This document shows, piece by piece, positions 7,867 through 16,823 of a DNA stretch of 64,000 bases (its first letter is position 1; every line of letters starts with the position of its first letter). Position numbers and translations under genes: made by a program. The notes beneath the pieces were generated by a model. That model searched no databases. It saw nothing but the letters and a program-made list of their open reading frames with translations, and had not been told where the DNA came from. This DNA comes from an uncultured Acetatifactor sp. Its GTDB lineage: Bacteria > Bacillota > Clostridia > Lachnospirales > Lachnospiraceae. Location of the stretch: positions 1-64,000 of the forward strand of contig CAJTXE010000018.1 in the NCBI GenBank assembly GCA_910580225.1. The letters are read 5' to 3'.

Positions 7867-10353
7867 TCACCTGTATCTGATCAGAGACCAACGCATCCGC
7901 CAATAGAGATAAGCCCAGGGCCTCTCCTGCCGCAGCAGTTCTGCCAGAACCTGTCTCTCCTCTACCGCTCCTTGTATCATCTCTTCTGACCCGGGCCTTC
8001 CTCCGTATATGACATCTTCATAATTTTTCAGAAACCACAGCATATCTTCCGGATTCCCTTCCGGCCTCGTTCCCTTTACAGAACCCTCTATTTCCCCGGG
8101 TACCAACACTCCCTTTTCCGGCACATTTTCATCATGGGCACCGCCCCGGACACAGCGTTTGTGCCTTTGCTCACCCTGCCTGCCGCTCCGCACCGGGAGT
8201 TTCTGCACACATCGTCTCTGCAGCTCCTGCAGCGTTTCCTGCTCCCCTTTCTCCAGTCCAAGCAGCGATAACAGCTTCAGGTTTCGGAAAACTTCCAGCC
8301 GGAAACGCTCCTCCCCGCTCATCCTGCGATAGCGGTATCTGCCCAGCCCATTGGCCAGCACCAGCGCCCCTCCATACCCAATCAGAATCACCGGAAGTGC
8401 ACATACGAACAGCTGCCAAAACCGTTCCCCACGCGCTCTGTCTTCATCTTCGAACTCCTGTTCCTGCATTTCTCTGTCTTCCGGTTCCTCCCGCCCGGGC
8501 GGCGTGTCCCCGGTCGGATGCCCTTCTTCCTTTGCGGTCTCCTCAGTCGGCCGGCTTAACTTCCAAGGCTGACAGCGTATCCCGCTGTAGCCCGGTGTGG
8601 GTTCGAAAGGAATCCAGCCCACCCCTGCAATATATGCCTCCGGCCAGGCATGTGCCATATAGGAATACACATTTGTCTCCCCCGCCCCTTCCATCGGAAC
8701 GCAATATCCCTGCACATAACGGGCAGGAATTCCTTCCGCTCTCGCCAGCAAAACAAATGCCGTGGCAAAATAAGTACAGTATCCCCGGGGATTCTCCAGT
8801 AAAAAGTACTCCAGGAAATCGCCGGCGTTCTCAATATTTCCCGGAAGTCTGCCTGGAGTTGAGGTATATTCATATCCTGACAGTTTCCTTTCAATCGCCC
8901 GCAGCTTCTCAATATTGGTCTCCGCCTCTGCAGTAACCTGGGCCAGATACGCCGCCGTTTCTTCCGACAGCACATTTTCTCCCAGATAATGCCCGTATAT
9001 GCTCTGCCGGTACCGCGCGGCCTCTTCCGGGGCAGGCTCAGTCTCCGGAAACTGTTTTCCCAGTTCCTCCGCCATGGCTTCATCCGTGTGCACCGCACCT
9101 CCCGGCAGGGAGATCCCCTGGGAAAACACCTCCAGAAAACGATCAAATTCCGCCTGCCCCACATTCATCCGCTCATAATGAAGCCTGTATTCCGTTCCGT
9201 ATCCTCCATATCCGTCCAGGCACAGCGCTCCGCCCTTGCTTTCATACGCAAACCCTTCACCGCCTGCTTCCACCTCCCGAACTTTCAGCGGTGCAAACAC
9301 AAATCTGGTATGGAAATCCAGATATCGAATTCTCAGCTCCGCGTCTTTCAGATAGTCTCCACGGTACTGCCCGCCAAAGGCCCTGACAGCACACAATGTC
9401 TCCGCCGTATCCCAAAACACATCCAATAGACCGCCCTCATAATTCTGTTCCCACTGCCTGCCGTCAAAGGTATCATACACCTTGCCGGTGAGATACAGAT
9501 TGGAAAGGCTGCCGTTTTGGATCCTTACCGTCATCACTTCACTGTCTTCCTCAAAAACGCCGCCTCCCAGATTCCCTTCCTCTGAAAATCCGCTGAAAGA
9601 CATACCGAATGCCTCTCTGCCTCCCCATCGGATCTTCTGTGTATATACCAGAAAAACCTCCTTCAGCTCCCGATACAGATTCTTCGCCCACAGCCATTCA
9701 TAAGGATTCTCCGGCACAGGCATACATGCCATCAGGAGAAAATATCCTGCCAAAAAGGGCATAATCCGCAACATATAAGCCCTTGTGCTGCCGCCCCTAA
9801 CCTTCTTCCAGTGTTCCTGCACCCACTCTGCACAGACAGTCACCGCATAACAAAGCCCAAACGCCATACCCAAATGCGTCAGCTCGATTCCCGTGAACAG
9901 ACAGACACAAGCCCCGGCAACAAACAGGGCCGCAGATACAAGCCGCAGGCAGAATACCTTTTCCAACAGAATCTGCAGAAAATAGCACCCAATTACAATG
10001 ATTCCCGTGTGCAACGCCGCATACCAGGCCGCCCACTCCCTATAGGCGTCCCTCCCCATAAGCCAGGGAATATAAGTGCGCAGCAGCAGCATACTCTCTG
10101 CCCCTCCAAGTGCCGCCACGGCAGCACACAGCCCCAGGGCAGCCGCCGACAGACAGAAAAGCTTCCCCCTGACCGGCAGAAAGTTAAGACCCGCAGACAG
10201 TATCAGAAGGATGGCTGCCTCAGCCGCCAGCCAGGCATTCATCTGGCCGATTCCCACAAAGCCCGCCCCGCCGAATAATACCGCACCTGTCAAAATCACG
10301 GCATTTACCAGACGGTACATCCCCTTTTCCCGGAAGCGAAACTTCTCTGTCAT
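7867..10353 (-). CDS. Membrane transglutaminase-like protein (TgpA-like)
   Basis: This protein of about 828 residues has an N-terminal membrane block (about 6-8 helices, residues 10-210) and a large extracytoplasmic region. That region includes a transglutaminase core with NPRGYCTYFATAFVLLARAE (Cys), HAWPEAYIAG (His) and a downstream Asp in the WIPFEPTPGY region. One more membrane helix (about 645-665) and a cytoplasmic tail follow. Its ATG overlaps the DUF58 stop (TGATG), so translation is coupled; a GTG three bases earlier is also possible. MoxR-DUF58-transglutaminase clusters are widespread; their exact role is not established. Confidence 0.9.
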   Translation of the reverse strand: MTEKFRFREKGMYRLVNAVILTGAVLFGGAGFVGIGQMNAWLAAEAAILLILSAGLNFLPVRGKLFCLSAAALGLCAAVAALGGAESMLLLRTYIPWLMGRDAYREWAAWYAALHTGIIVIGCYFLQILLEKVFCLRLVSAALFVAGACVCLFTGIELTHLGMAFGLCYAVTVCAEWVQEHWKKVRGGSTRAYMLRIMPFLAGYFLLMACMPVPENPYEWLWAKNLYRELKEVFLVYTQKIRWGGREAFGMSFSGFSEEGNLGGGVFEEDSEVMTVRIQNGSLSNLYLTGKVYDTFDGRQWEQNYEGGLLDVFWDTAETLCAVRAFGGQYRGDYLKDAELRIRYLDFHTRFVFAPLKVREVEAGGEGFAYESKGGALCLDGYGGYGTEYRLHYERMNVGQAEFDRFLEVFSQGISLPGGAVHTDEAMAEELGKQFPETEPAPEEAARYRQSIYGHYLGENVLSEETAAYLAQVTAEAETNIEKLRAIERKLSGYEYTSTPGRLPGNIENAGDFLEYFLLENPRGYCTYFATAFVLLARAEGIPARYVQGYCVPMEGAGETNVYSYMAHAWPEAYIAGVGWIPFEPTPGYSGIRCQPWKLSRPTEETAKEEGHPTGDTPPGREEPEDREMQEQEFEDEDRARGERFWQLFVCALPVILIGYGGALVLANGLGRYRYRRMSGEERFRLEVFRNLKLLSLLGLEKGEQETLQELQRRCVQKLPVRSGRQGEQRHKRCVRGGAHDENVPEKGVLVPGEIEGSVKGTRPEGNPEDMLWFLKNYEDVIYGGRPGSEEMIQGAVEERQVLAELLRQERPWAYLYWRMRWSLIRYR

Positions 10354-11516
10354 CACAATATGCCCTCCAGCTCTGCTTCCGGAGGCACCTGTACGATCTT
10401 TCTCCGCTCACTGCCCTGTCGGATACAGGCCTCCTGGCTGCTGTCCGTAACGGCATAGAGAACCGTCATGACGCCGCCGGCCTCCAGACGCCGTGTCAGC
10501 TCCATCACCCCCTCATCCGGTTCCCGAAGAACGAAAAACACCACTTTACTGTTCCAAAACCATCCCCGTGACAGAGCCTGTTCCAGCGTACGGCAGTTGT
10601 CCTCTTCCTTCAGAAACATCACACTGTCCATCTCCCTGTAAAAATCCTCAAATCCCTCCATTCCCTGTATCCTGCGTTCCACCAGCCCGTTCTGTCCATA
10701 ACAGACCGATACCCCCATATCTTTCCCTGCAAAGAAGAACGTCAAAGCCAGCACGATCTCCAGCATCCTGTTTTCCAGAGGCAGGTATTCTTTTCTGTCT
10801 CTGCCCACACGCTTCATGTCACAGTAGATTGCGATTCCCTGCCGCTCCTCTCCCGTCCTGGTCCTGACCTTCAGCTCCCCCGTCCTGGCAGTGGCTTTCC
10901 AGTGAATCAGTTTTGGAGAATCCCCCTGCACATAATCTCTTGTAGCTGTGTCCGGTTCCGTTTCCGCCGCAATCTCCCTCCGCAGAACCGCCTGGAACTC
11001 CCCCAGACTTTGAAGCTCTGTCAGAGAAACCACCCTGGGACTGACCAATGCCCTGATGGTGCCGGGATTGGAATAGCGCAATTGAAACAGCCGCAGAAAA
11101 TCCGTCACCACCACCTCCTTCACCCCCACCTCATACTCTCCCCGATACCTGCACACCAGCCTGGTCTCAAACGTGTGCCGCGTCCCGGGAAGCAGTTCAT
11201 ATTCCGTGTCCCCCGGCAGTTCCTCCACATAGGAGAAATCCGAGAACAGCCGGATGCTCACACCTGCATAGGCAAAAAAATCCTCATTTTTCAGGATAAA
11301 AAAATAGGATTCCGGACAACCACACACCATGGTACGGCTTCCGATTTCCTGATATATCTTAAAACGAAAATACACACAGGCAATATAGCTCAGAGAAACC
11401 AGCGGCAGCAGACTCATCCCGAAAAAGAAACCATAGCTCACCGCGCCGCCAAAGCAGGTAATACCCGCCAGGGATGCTGTCCACAATCCCAGAAAAATCC
11501 ATCTACGCACTCTCAT
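10353..11516 (-). CDS. DUF58 membrane protein
   Basis: A 387-residue protein with two N-terminal membrane helices (residues 5-48), a beta-rich middle part and the DUF58 signature (RDYVQGDSPKLIHWKATART at about 193-212). The C-terminal half resembles a von Willebrand-type fold. DUF58 proteins normally pair with MoxR ATPases, which is the upstream neighbour here. The stop codon overlaps the start of the transglutaminase gene. Confidence 0.9.
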   Translation of the reverse strand: MRVRRWIFLGLWTASLAGITCFGGAVSYGFFFGMSLLPLVSLSYIACVYFRFKIYQEIGSRTMVCGCPESYFFILKNEDFFAYAGVSIRLFSDFSYVEELPGDTEYELLPGTRHTFETRLVCRYRGEYEVGVKEVVVTDFLRLFQLRYSNPGTIRALVSPRVVSLTELQSLGEFQAVLRREIAAETEPDTATRDYVQGDSPKLIHWKATARTGELKVRTRTGEERQGIAIYCDMKRVGRDRKEYLPLENRMLEIVLALTFFFAGKDMGVSVCYGQNGLVERRIQGMEGFEDFYREMDSVMFLKEEDNCRTLEQALSRGWFWNSKVVFFVLREPDEGVMELTRRLEAGGVMTVLYAVTDSSQEACIRQGSERRKIVQVPPEAELEGIL

Positions 11517-11593
11517 CCGAATCCCACACTTTCCGTCATACCGCCTGCCCGGTCCTGTTGCCTCTTTTATTCAGAATCCCCCATCCGCTGCTC

Positions 11594-12526
11594 CTACATA
11601 GGAACCTTCACCTTCCATACCAGGTTCCTTAAGACAGCGGAGGCATCCGCCTTCTGAATCCTGGCTTCGGATGACAGCACCAGCCGGTGCAGCAGTACCT
11701 GTATGGCAACGGCCTTCACATCATCCGGTTTCACATAATCCCGTCCCATGAGAAAAGCCTTCGCCTGAGATGCCCGCATCAGTGCAAGCAGTGCCCTGGG
11801 ACTGGCCCCCAGCACAAACCGGGGTTCCCCTCTGGTAAGAACCACCAGATCTTCCATATACCCCAGCATGGATTCCTGCACCGTAACCGCCCTGACCTGT
11901 TCCTGCAGCCTGAGTATCTCCTCCGCACTGCATACCGGCTCCACCCTGTCCGGTGTCCGTCCCGCCAGAAACTGACCCGCCATCCGAATCTCCTCTTCCC
12001 GGCCCGGATACCCTATGGCCAGCCGCATCATAAATCGGTCCATCTGGGCTTCCGGCAGGGGATAGGTCCCGAGAAATTCCACCGGATTCTGGGTTGCAAT
12101 AACCATAAACGGCCGAGGCAGTCCATAAACTCTCCCGTCCACCGTCACCTGCCCCTCCGCCATGGCTTCCAGCAGGCTTGCCTGTGTTTTGGGAGCCGTC
12201 CTGTTGATCTCATCTGCCAGCAGAATCTGGTTCATAACCGCTCCCGGGCGATATTCGAAATCCGATGTTTTCCGATTATAGACCGATACCCCGGCCACGT
12301 CTCCGGGTAATGTATCCGGCGTAAACTGAATCCTGCCGAAACTGCATCTCATGCTTCTGGCCAGCGTTCCCGCCAGGGTGGTCTTGCCCACCCCCGGCAC
12401 ATCCTCCAGAAGCACATGTCCTTCCGCCAGCAGGCATACCACCACATCCTCCACTACCGATTCCTTGCCTACAAACACATCGTTGATATTCTTCTGAAGC
12501 TTCCGCGCCAAACCATATCCGTCCAT
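11594..12526 (-). CDS. MoxR family AAA+ ATPase
   Basis: A 310-residue AAA+ protein with Walker A (EDVPGVGKTTLA), Walker B/sensor region (LLADEINRTAPKTQASLLEA), an ATQNPVEFLGTYPLPEAQMD segment and the C-terminal lid. Known role: chaperone-like ATPase acting on DUF58/VWA partners. The 12526 start is preferred to the upstream in-frame 12685 because it follows an AGGGA site and begins the conserved domain. First gene of the minus-strand cluster, divergent from the response regulator. Confidence 0.92.
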   Translation of the reverse strand: MDGYGLARKLQKNINDVFVGKESVVEDVVVCLLAEGHVLLEDVPGVGKTTLAGTLARSMRCSFGRIQFTPDTLPGDVAGVSVYNRKTSDFEYRPGAVMNQILLADEINRTAPKTQASLLEAMAEGQVTVDGRVYGLPRPFMVIATQNPVEFLGTYPLPEAQMDRFMMRLAIGYPGREEEIRMAGQFLAGRTPDRVEPVCSAEEILRLQEQVRAVTVQESMLGYMEDLVVLTRGEPRFVLGASPRALLALMRASQAKAFLMGRDYVKPDDVKAVAIQVLLHRLVLSSEARIQKADASAVLRNLVWKVKVPM

Positions 12527-12709
12527 ATTCGTCCCTGCCTTATCTTTCCTGACTCCCTGTCCTGTACTTCTCTCCCGGTAAAAACAGCAGAAACGCCATG
12601 AACACCTAGAAATCCTGACAATTGAGATGATCCGGAAAAGCCCTTTTCCTGTTACAAGGATACTGCATATACAGCCTGTTGTCAAGGAATAATTTCCCTC
12701 GGTTCACGA

Positions 12710-12737
12710 TTGCATCTGGAGGAAAAGCGTGTATAAT
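12710..12737 (+). promoter_or_regulatory. Sigma-A promoter of the two-component operon
   Basis: TTGCAT (12710-12715) and TATAAT (12732-12737) are 16 bases apart, about 30 bases upstream of the response regulator start. Confidence 0.65.
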
Positions 12738-12767
12738 AAAGGAAAAAGAAAGAGATGGAACAAGCGG

Positions 12768-13445
12768 ATGGAAGACAAAAAGATCCTCATAATAGAAGAC
12801 GAAAAACCGATTGCAGATATACTTAAATACAGTTTTGAAAAAGAAGGTTTTCAGGTGGAATGCGCCCACACCGGCAGCGAAGGTTTCTCCGCCGCCTGCC
12901 AGGATCCTCCTGACCTGATCCTGTTAGACTGGATGCTGCCGGATTTGAGCGGCGTGGACGTGTGCCGGATGCTGACCGAACAGTACAGGATTCCCATTAT
13001 CATGCTCACCGCCAGGGGTACTGTGGAGGACAAGCTCTATGGGCTGGAATCCGGAGCGGACGATTACATCACAAAGCCCTTCGACCTTCGTGAAGTGGTG
13101 GCAAGAGTGCGTACCATACTGCGGCGCTTTGACAAAGCCCGCGGAACCGACGAAAGCGACCGAATGGTCTGCGGACATCTGACCATATCGGAGCGGGAAC
13201 ACTGTGTGTACCGGGACGGTCTGCTCCTGAGTCTGACCCCCAAGGAATATGAGCTTCTGATCTGCTTTCTGAAGCATCCCCGCCAGGTATTTACCAGGAC
13301 AGCGCTGCTGGATCAGATCTGGGGATATGATTTCGCAGGGGATACCAGAACCGTGGATATCCACATCCAGCGTCTCCGTAAAAAAGCAGGCCTGGAAGAC
13401 TCACTGGTAACGGTCTTCGGAGTGGGGTATAAATATGTCCCGTAG
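12768..13445 (+). CDS. OmpR-family response regulator
   Basis: 225 residues. The receiver domain has acidic pair EDE near residue 10, phospho-acceptor Asp in LILLDWMLPD (about 53), LTARG and KPFDLREVVAR. A winged-helix DNA-binding domain follows, with LTPKEYELLICFLKHPRQVF and RTVDIHIQRLRKKAGLEDS and ending in VFGVGYKYVP. The start is set by the domain boundary and a promoter just upstream; the ribosome site is weak. It overlaps the kinase gene by 11 bases. Confidence 0.94.
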   Translation: MEDKKILIIEDEKPIADILKYSFEKEGFQVECAHTGSEGFSAACQDPPDLILLDWMLPDLSGVDVCRMLTEQYRIPIIMLTARGTVEDKLYGLESGADDYITKPFDLREVVARVRTILRRFDKARGTDESDRMVCGHLTISEREHCVYRDGLLLSLTPKEYELLICFLKHPRQVFTRTALLDQIWGYDFAGDTRTVDIHIQRLRKKAGLEDSLVTVFGVGYKYVP

Positions 13446-14976
13446 CAAAGAAACCTACCGTTTCGGAATCCGCCGCCAGATGACCCTGATCCTTCTGGCC
13501 GTATTTGTAGCAGGCGGCTGTGTTCTCTACGGAAGCATTCATGCCAGACTCCGGCAGAATCTGGAGGAGCAGTTGACCCGGGAACTGCTAAGCCGCCAGG
13601 AAAACACTCTGATCTACATCCGCCAGCTTCTGATGCTCCAGGGTGCCAACAATGATGAGGACGGCTATCGGCAGATTGCAGAAGATATCGTCCTGGAGCT
13701 GAAACCTCTCGGCGAAAATAACTTCTGCGTGCTGGATACAGAGGGCAGATACCTCAGCGGCCACACCCAGCTGCCCGGGGAGGGCAGCGGCAAAGATCTG
13801 ATGCAGGCGCTGGAAGGACATGCTGCCTTCACCATGACCTATCCGGATGCTGGCAGTATGCTGGTCTATTTTTCCATGCCTGTTGTCATCGAGGAACGGA
13901 CTCTCGGCATCATTCGCTATCGTCTGGATTCCTCCGCAATCTATATACAGAGCAGCCAGAGCGAGCGCCTGGTCTACCAGACAACTGCAGCCGTATTTGC
14001 GTTGATTTTTCTGCTGCTGGCCTTCTTTATCAACAGACTCCTGGTTCCCGTATGGAAGCTGACTGAAATCTCCCGCCAGGTAGTGCGGGATCTGTCCCGG
14101 GAAGAAGTCAACATGCAGATGCTTGCCCAGCTGGCAGACTCCGGACGCCGGGATGAAGTCGGCGAACTGTCCCGAAATTTCAGCGTGATGCTGGAGATGA
14201 TCGGATCTCAATTCGAAAAAATGCAGGCAGACAAGGACCAGATCATCAAATTGCTGGGCAGTCGCCAGGAATTTTACAACAATATGACCCACGAGCTTAA
14301 AACCCCTCTCACCACCATCCAGGGTTACGCCCAGCTCATGGAAGCCGACCGGGGGGCAGACGAAAAGCTCACCGATCAGGGACTGCACCAGATCCTGCTG
14401 GAAAGCACCCGGATGCACCAGATGGTACTGCAGCTTCTGGAAATGTCAGACAAAGCTATTTATATGAAGAAACAGCCCGTGGACTTAAGCAGCACTGCCA
14501 GAAGCGTTGCACAAGCCCTGGAAATCAAAGCTGCCCGGTACGACATGCAGATCGAAACGGATTTTCCGGAAGCGCTGTGGGTGCTGGGTGTAGAGGACCG
14601 CCTGCGTCAGGTGCTGATCAATCTGGTAGACAATGCCATCAAATATGGCGACAGCCACACTTCCATCCGCATGGACGGAATCCGAAAAGACGGTTTTGTA
14701 TGGCTGGCTGTCCGTAACCGCGGCAAAGGACTGGAACCGAAAGAACAAGAGCGGATTTTCGAACCGTTCTACCGGGTAGACAAAACATACTCCAGGGAAC
14801 AGGGAAGTTCCGGTCTGGGACTGTCCATCTGTCGGAAAATCCTGGACGAACACCAGGGGATCATCGGTGTCAGAAGCAAGCCCGGCGTACAGACCATATT
14901 TTATATCCGGCTGAAGGCTGAAACCGGCCTCAAGATACCCCATAATCTCCAAAAACAGAAGATATCTCCGCCATAA
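13435..14976 (+). CDS. Sensor histidine kinase
   Basis: A 513-residue membrane kinase. Order: helix 1 (about 15-33), extracytoplasmic sensor of about 145 residues, helix 2 (about 183-200), HAMP, HisKA with phospho-His in NNMTHELKTPLTTIQGYA (about 286), and HATPase_c with NLVDNAIKYGD, EPFYRVDK and GSSGLGLSICRKILDEH. Start overlaps the regulator stop, so the pair is co-translated. Stimulus unknown. The following lipoprotein gene may belong to the same system. Confidence 0.94.
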   Translation: MSRSKETYRFGIRRQMTLILLAVFVAGGCVLYGSIHARLRQNLEEQLTRELLSRQENTLIYIRQLLMLQGANNDEDGYRQIAEDIVLELKPLGENNFCVLDTEGRYLSGHTQLPGEGSGKDLMQALEGHAAFTMTYPDAGSMLVYFSMPVVIEERTLGIIRYRLDSSAIYIQSSQSERLVYQTTAAVFALIFLLLAFFINRLLVPVWKLTEISRQVVRDLSREEVNMQMLAQLADSGRRDEVGELSRNFSVMLEMIGSQFEKMQADKDQIIKLLGSRQEFYNNMTHELKTPLTTIQGYAQLMEADRGADEKLTDQGLHQILLESTRMHQMVLQLLEMSDKAIYMKKQPVDLSSTARSVAQALEIKAARYDMQIETDFPEALWVLGVEDRLRQVLINLVDNAIKYGDSHTSIRMDGIRKDGFVWLAVRNRGKGLEPKEQERIFEPFYRVDKTYSREQGSSGLGLSICRKILDEHQGIIGVRSKPGVQTIFYIRLKAETGLKIPHNLQKQKISPP

Positions 14977-14982
14977 ATCCGG

Positions 14983-15060
14983 ACAGGGATACCGGACAAA
15001 GCTGTCGTATTAAGGGTCATATACACCAGATATAGTATGTCTGGTTACCGGATATCCTGT
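14983..15060 (+). other. Structured intercistronic RNA after the kinase gene
   Basis: ACAGGGATACCGG (14983-14995) can pair with CCGGATATCCTGT (15048-15060) with an internal loop, and CCAGA/TCTGG forms a small hairpin inside. There is no T tract, so it is more likely a stability or processing element than a simple terminator. Confidence 0.4.
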
Positions 15061-15133
15061 GTAGAATTTCCTCTTATGACAGCCCCGTAAGCTCCCCGTA
15101 AATATCACAACTACAAGATTGGAACCTGATCAC

Positions 15134-16681
15134 ATGAAATATACTCTTTTTTTCGAAAAAAGAAAATTTACATACGGATACCTGCTGCTGACAGCCGCCG
15201 CTCTTCTGTCCGGCTGCGCCCGGGAGGAAAAAACGCTTCTGCTCCCGGAATCCCTCCCTAATGAAGAAAAAACGGAAACAGCAGATCCCGAAAAGGATTT
15301 TTCGGTGAAAAAAATCTATGCCTACTCTTATGAAACCAGAGAACTGCTCACAAAGAGTGCCTTTCTTCAGGGCTGCGGAGAGAACGGAATCCACATTGCT
15401 GCCCAGGAGGAGGGAGATCTCAATGAAAAACTGGTTTACAGACATGTGGACTATCGCTATGGCTTCTATGATACACTTGGAGAATTCTTTGGTTTCTGGG
15501 AAGATTGGTTCAACCCTGCCGGAGATGAAACGAACGGAAATCTCTATATTGACAGTCTGCTTCCCTCCCCTGACGGATCCCAGATGCTGGTTTATATCCG
15601 TTCTGTATATGATGCCACCTGTCTGGTCTGGCTGTATACCTGCGGCGGTTCGGAACCATGGCTCCTTTATGAAAGCCATCAGGAAGACTACTCTTTCCCG
15701 GAAGGCTCTTTCTCACCCAGCGGCCGTTGGGTGACATTTGACGTGACGGGAGAAACCACCGGGTCCGACCGCATCGTACCGATCTATGACTGTTCCAAGG
15801 ACAGTTTTGTAGAGAAAGAGGACTACTGGACAGTCAGTTCCGGAAAAGAGAATTCCAGCTTTCTCTATCCTCCGGACAAAACCTTGTACGCTGCAAATGA
15901 AGGGGCCGGCCCTCTGTTTACCGCCGCGCTCTACGACCTGGGTGATGCAGAGACCCCCTGCCTGTTAAGTTTTACCCGAGACCAGGACGGTGCAGTCGCT
16001 GCAAGTCTGGAATACAAAGATTCCGCACTGCGCAAGCCACAGTCTCCTTCCGGAACCGGAGCAGAGAAAGACAGCCTCCTTCATTACCTTGTCAATGAGC
16101 AGCACAATTATGGAGAAAACACGGAAGACTTGCAGAGGAATCGATTGGATCCTCCCCTGGATACTTCCGAGGACTTCCAGAACCGGTCTTTCTACAGCTA
16201 CCTGGATCTGTCTCCGAAAACACCTTATTTCCTGTACAAATATATGGAAAAAACAACCTTTGTCTACTATATGGCCGATAGCTTTCAGATCCGCAGCCTG
16301 GAAATGAACATGTTACAGGCCGGCAATACGCCAAAACAGTTCCCTGAACCGGTCTGGGATTTTCTCCCCCTGGATTCCGGTGATCTCCTGGTGGTACTTG
16401 TTCAGTCATGGAGCACCACTCCCCTGGAAAAGATGTCCGCGGACAACGAAACTTATTGGACAGAAATCAATTCCCATCCCGACTTCATCCGAAAGCAGCT
16501 GGACATTCAGTCAGGTGATCTGTATCTGTATCCGGCAGACGGTTCCGAGCCGAAACTGCTGTATAAAAATATTCAGTATCTCCTGAATATGGAATATGAT
16601 TCCGAGACCCGCCGGATTCTGCTGGAAACCTGTGAGGAAGACAGCCCTTCCCGCAGACGGTGTATTATACTGGAATTGTAG
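15134..16681 (+). CDS. Predicted lipoprotein with beta-propeller-like repeats
   Basis: From ATG 15134 this gives 515 residues with a lipoprotein signal (YGYLLLTAAALLSGC, Cys about 28), so it is probably anchored on the outer face of the membrane. The body has PDGSQMLVYI and PSGRWVTFDV blocks resembling TolB/WD40-like propeller strands. No catalytic motif was recognised. It lies about 160 bases after the histidine kinase on the same strand; a role as accessory sensor or as a target of the system is inference. The ribosome site is poor. Confidence 0.75.
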   Translation: MKYTLFFEKRKFTYGYLLLTAAALLSGCAREEKTLLLPESLPNEEKTETADPEKDFSVKKIYAYSYETRELLTKSAFLQGCGENGIHIAAQEEGDLNEKLVYRHVDYRYGFYDTLGEFFGFWEDWFNPAGDETNGNLYIDSLLPSPDGSQMLVYIRSVYDATCLVWLYTCGGSEPWLLYESHQEDYSFPEGSFSPSGRWVTFDVTGETTGSDRIVPIYDCSKDSFVEKEDYWTVSSGKENSSFLYPPDKTLYAANEGAGPLFTAALYDLGDAETPCLLSFTRDQDGAVAASLEYKDSALRKPQSPSGTGAEKDSLLHYLVNEQHNYGENTEDLQRNRLDPPLDTSEDFQNRSFYSYLDLSPKTPYFLYKYMEKTTFVYYMADSFQIRSLEMNMLQAGNTPKQFPEPVWDFLPLDSGDLLVVLVQSWSTTPLEKMSADNETYWTEINSHPDFIRKQLDIQSGDLYLYPADGSEPKLLYKNIQYLLNMEYDSETRRILLETCEEDSPSRRRCIILEL

Positions 16682-16823
16682 ACATACCTGCTCCAAAAAT
16701 TTACACTCTGAAACATTTTTGATACATCCTGATTAACAATAAGAAATATTCCCCCTTTAAACTGATATCCATAGCACAGCAGGCTGTAAACAATTGAGAT
16801 ATCATACAAAGGAGTCATATATT

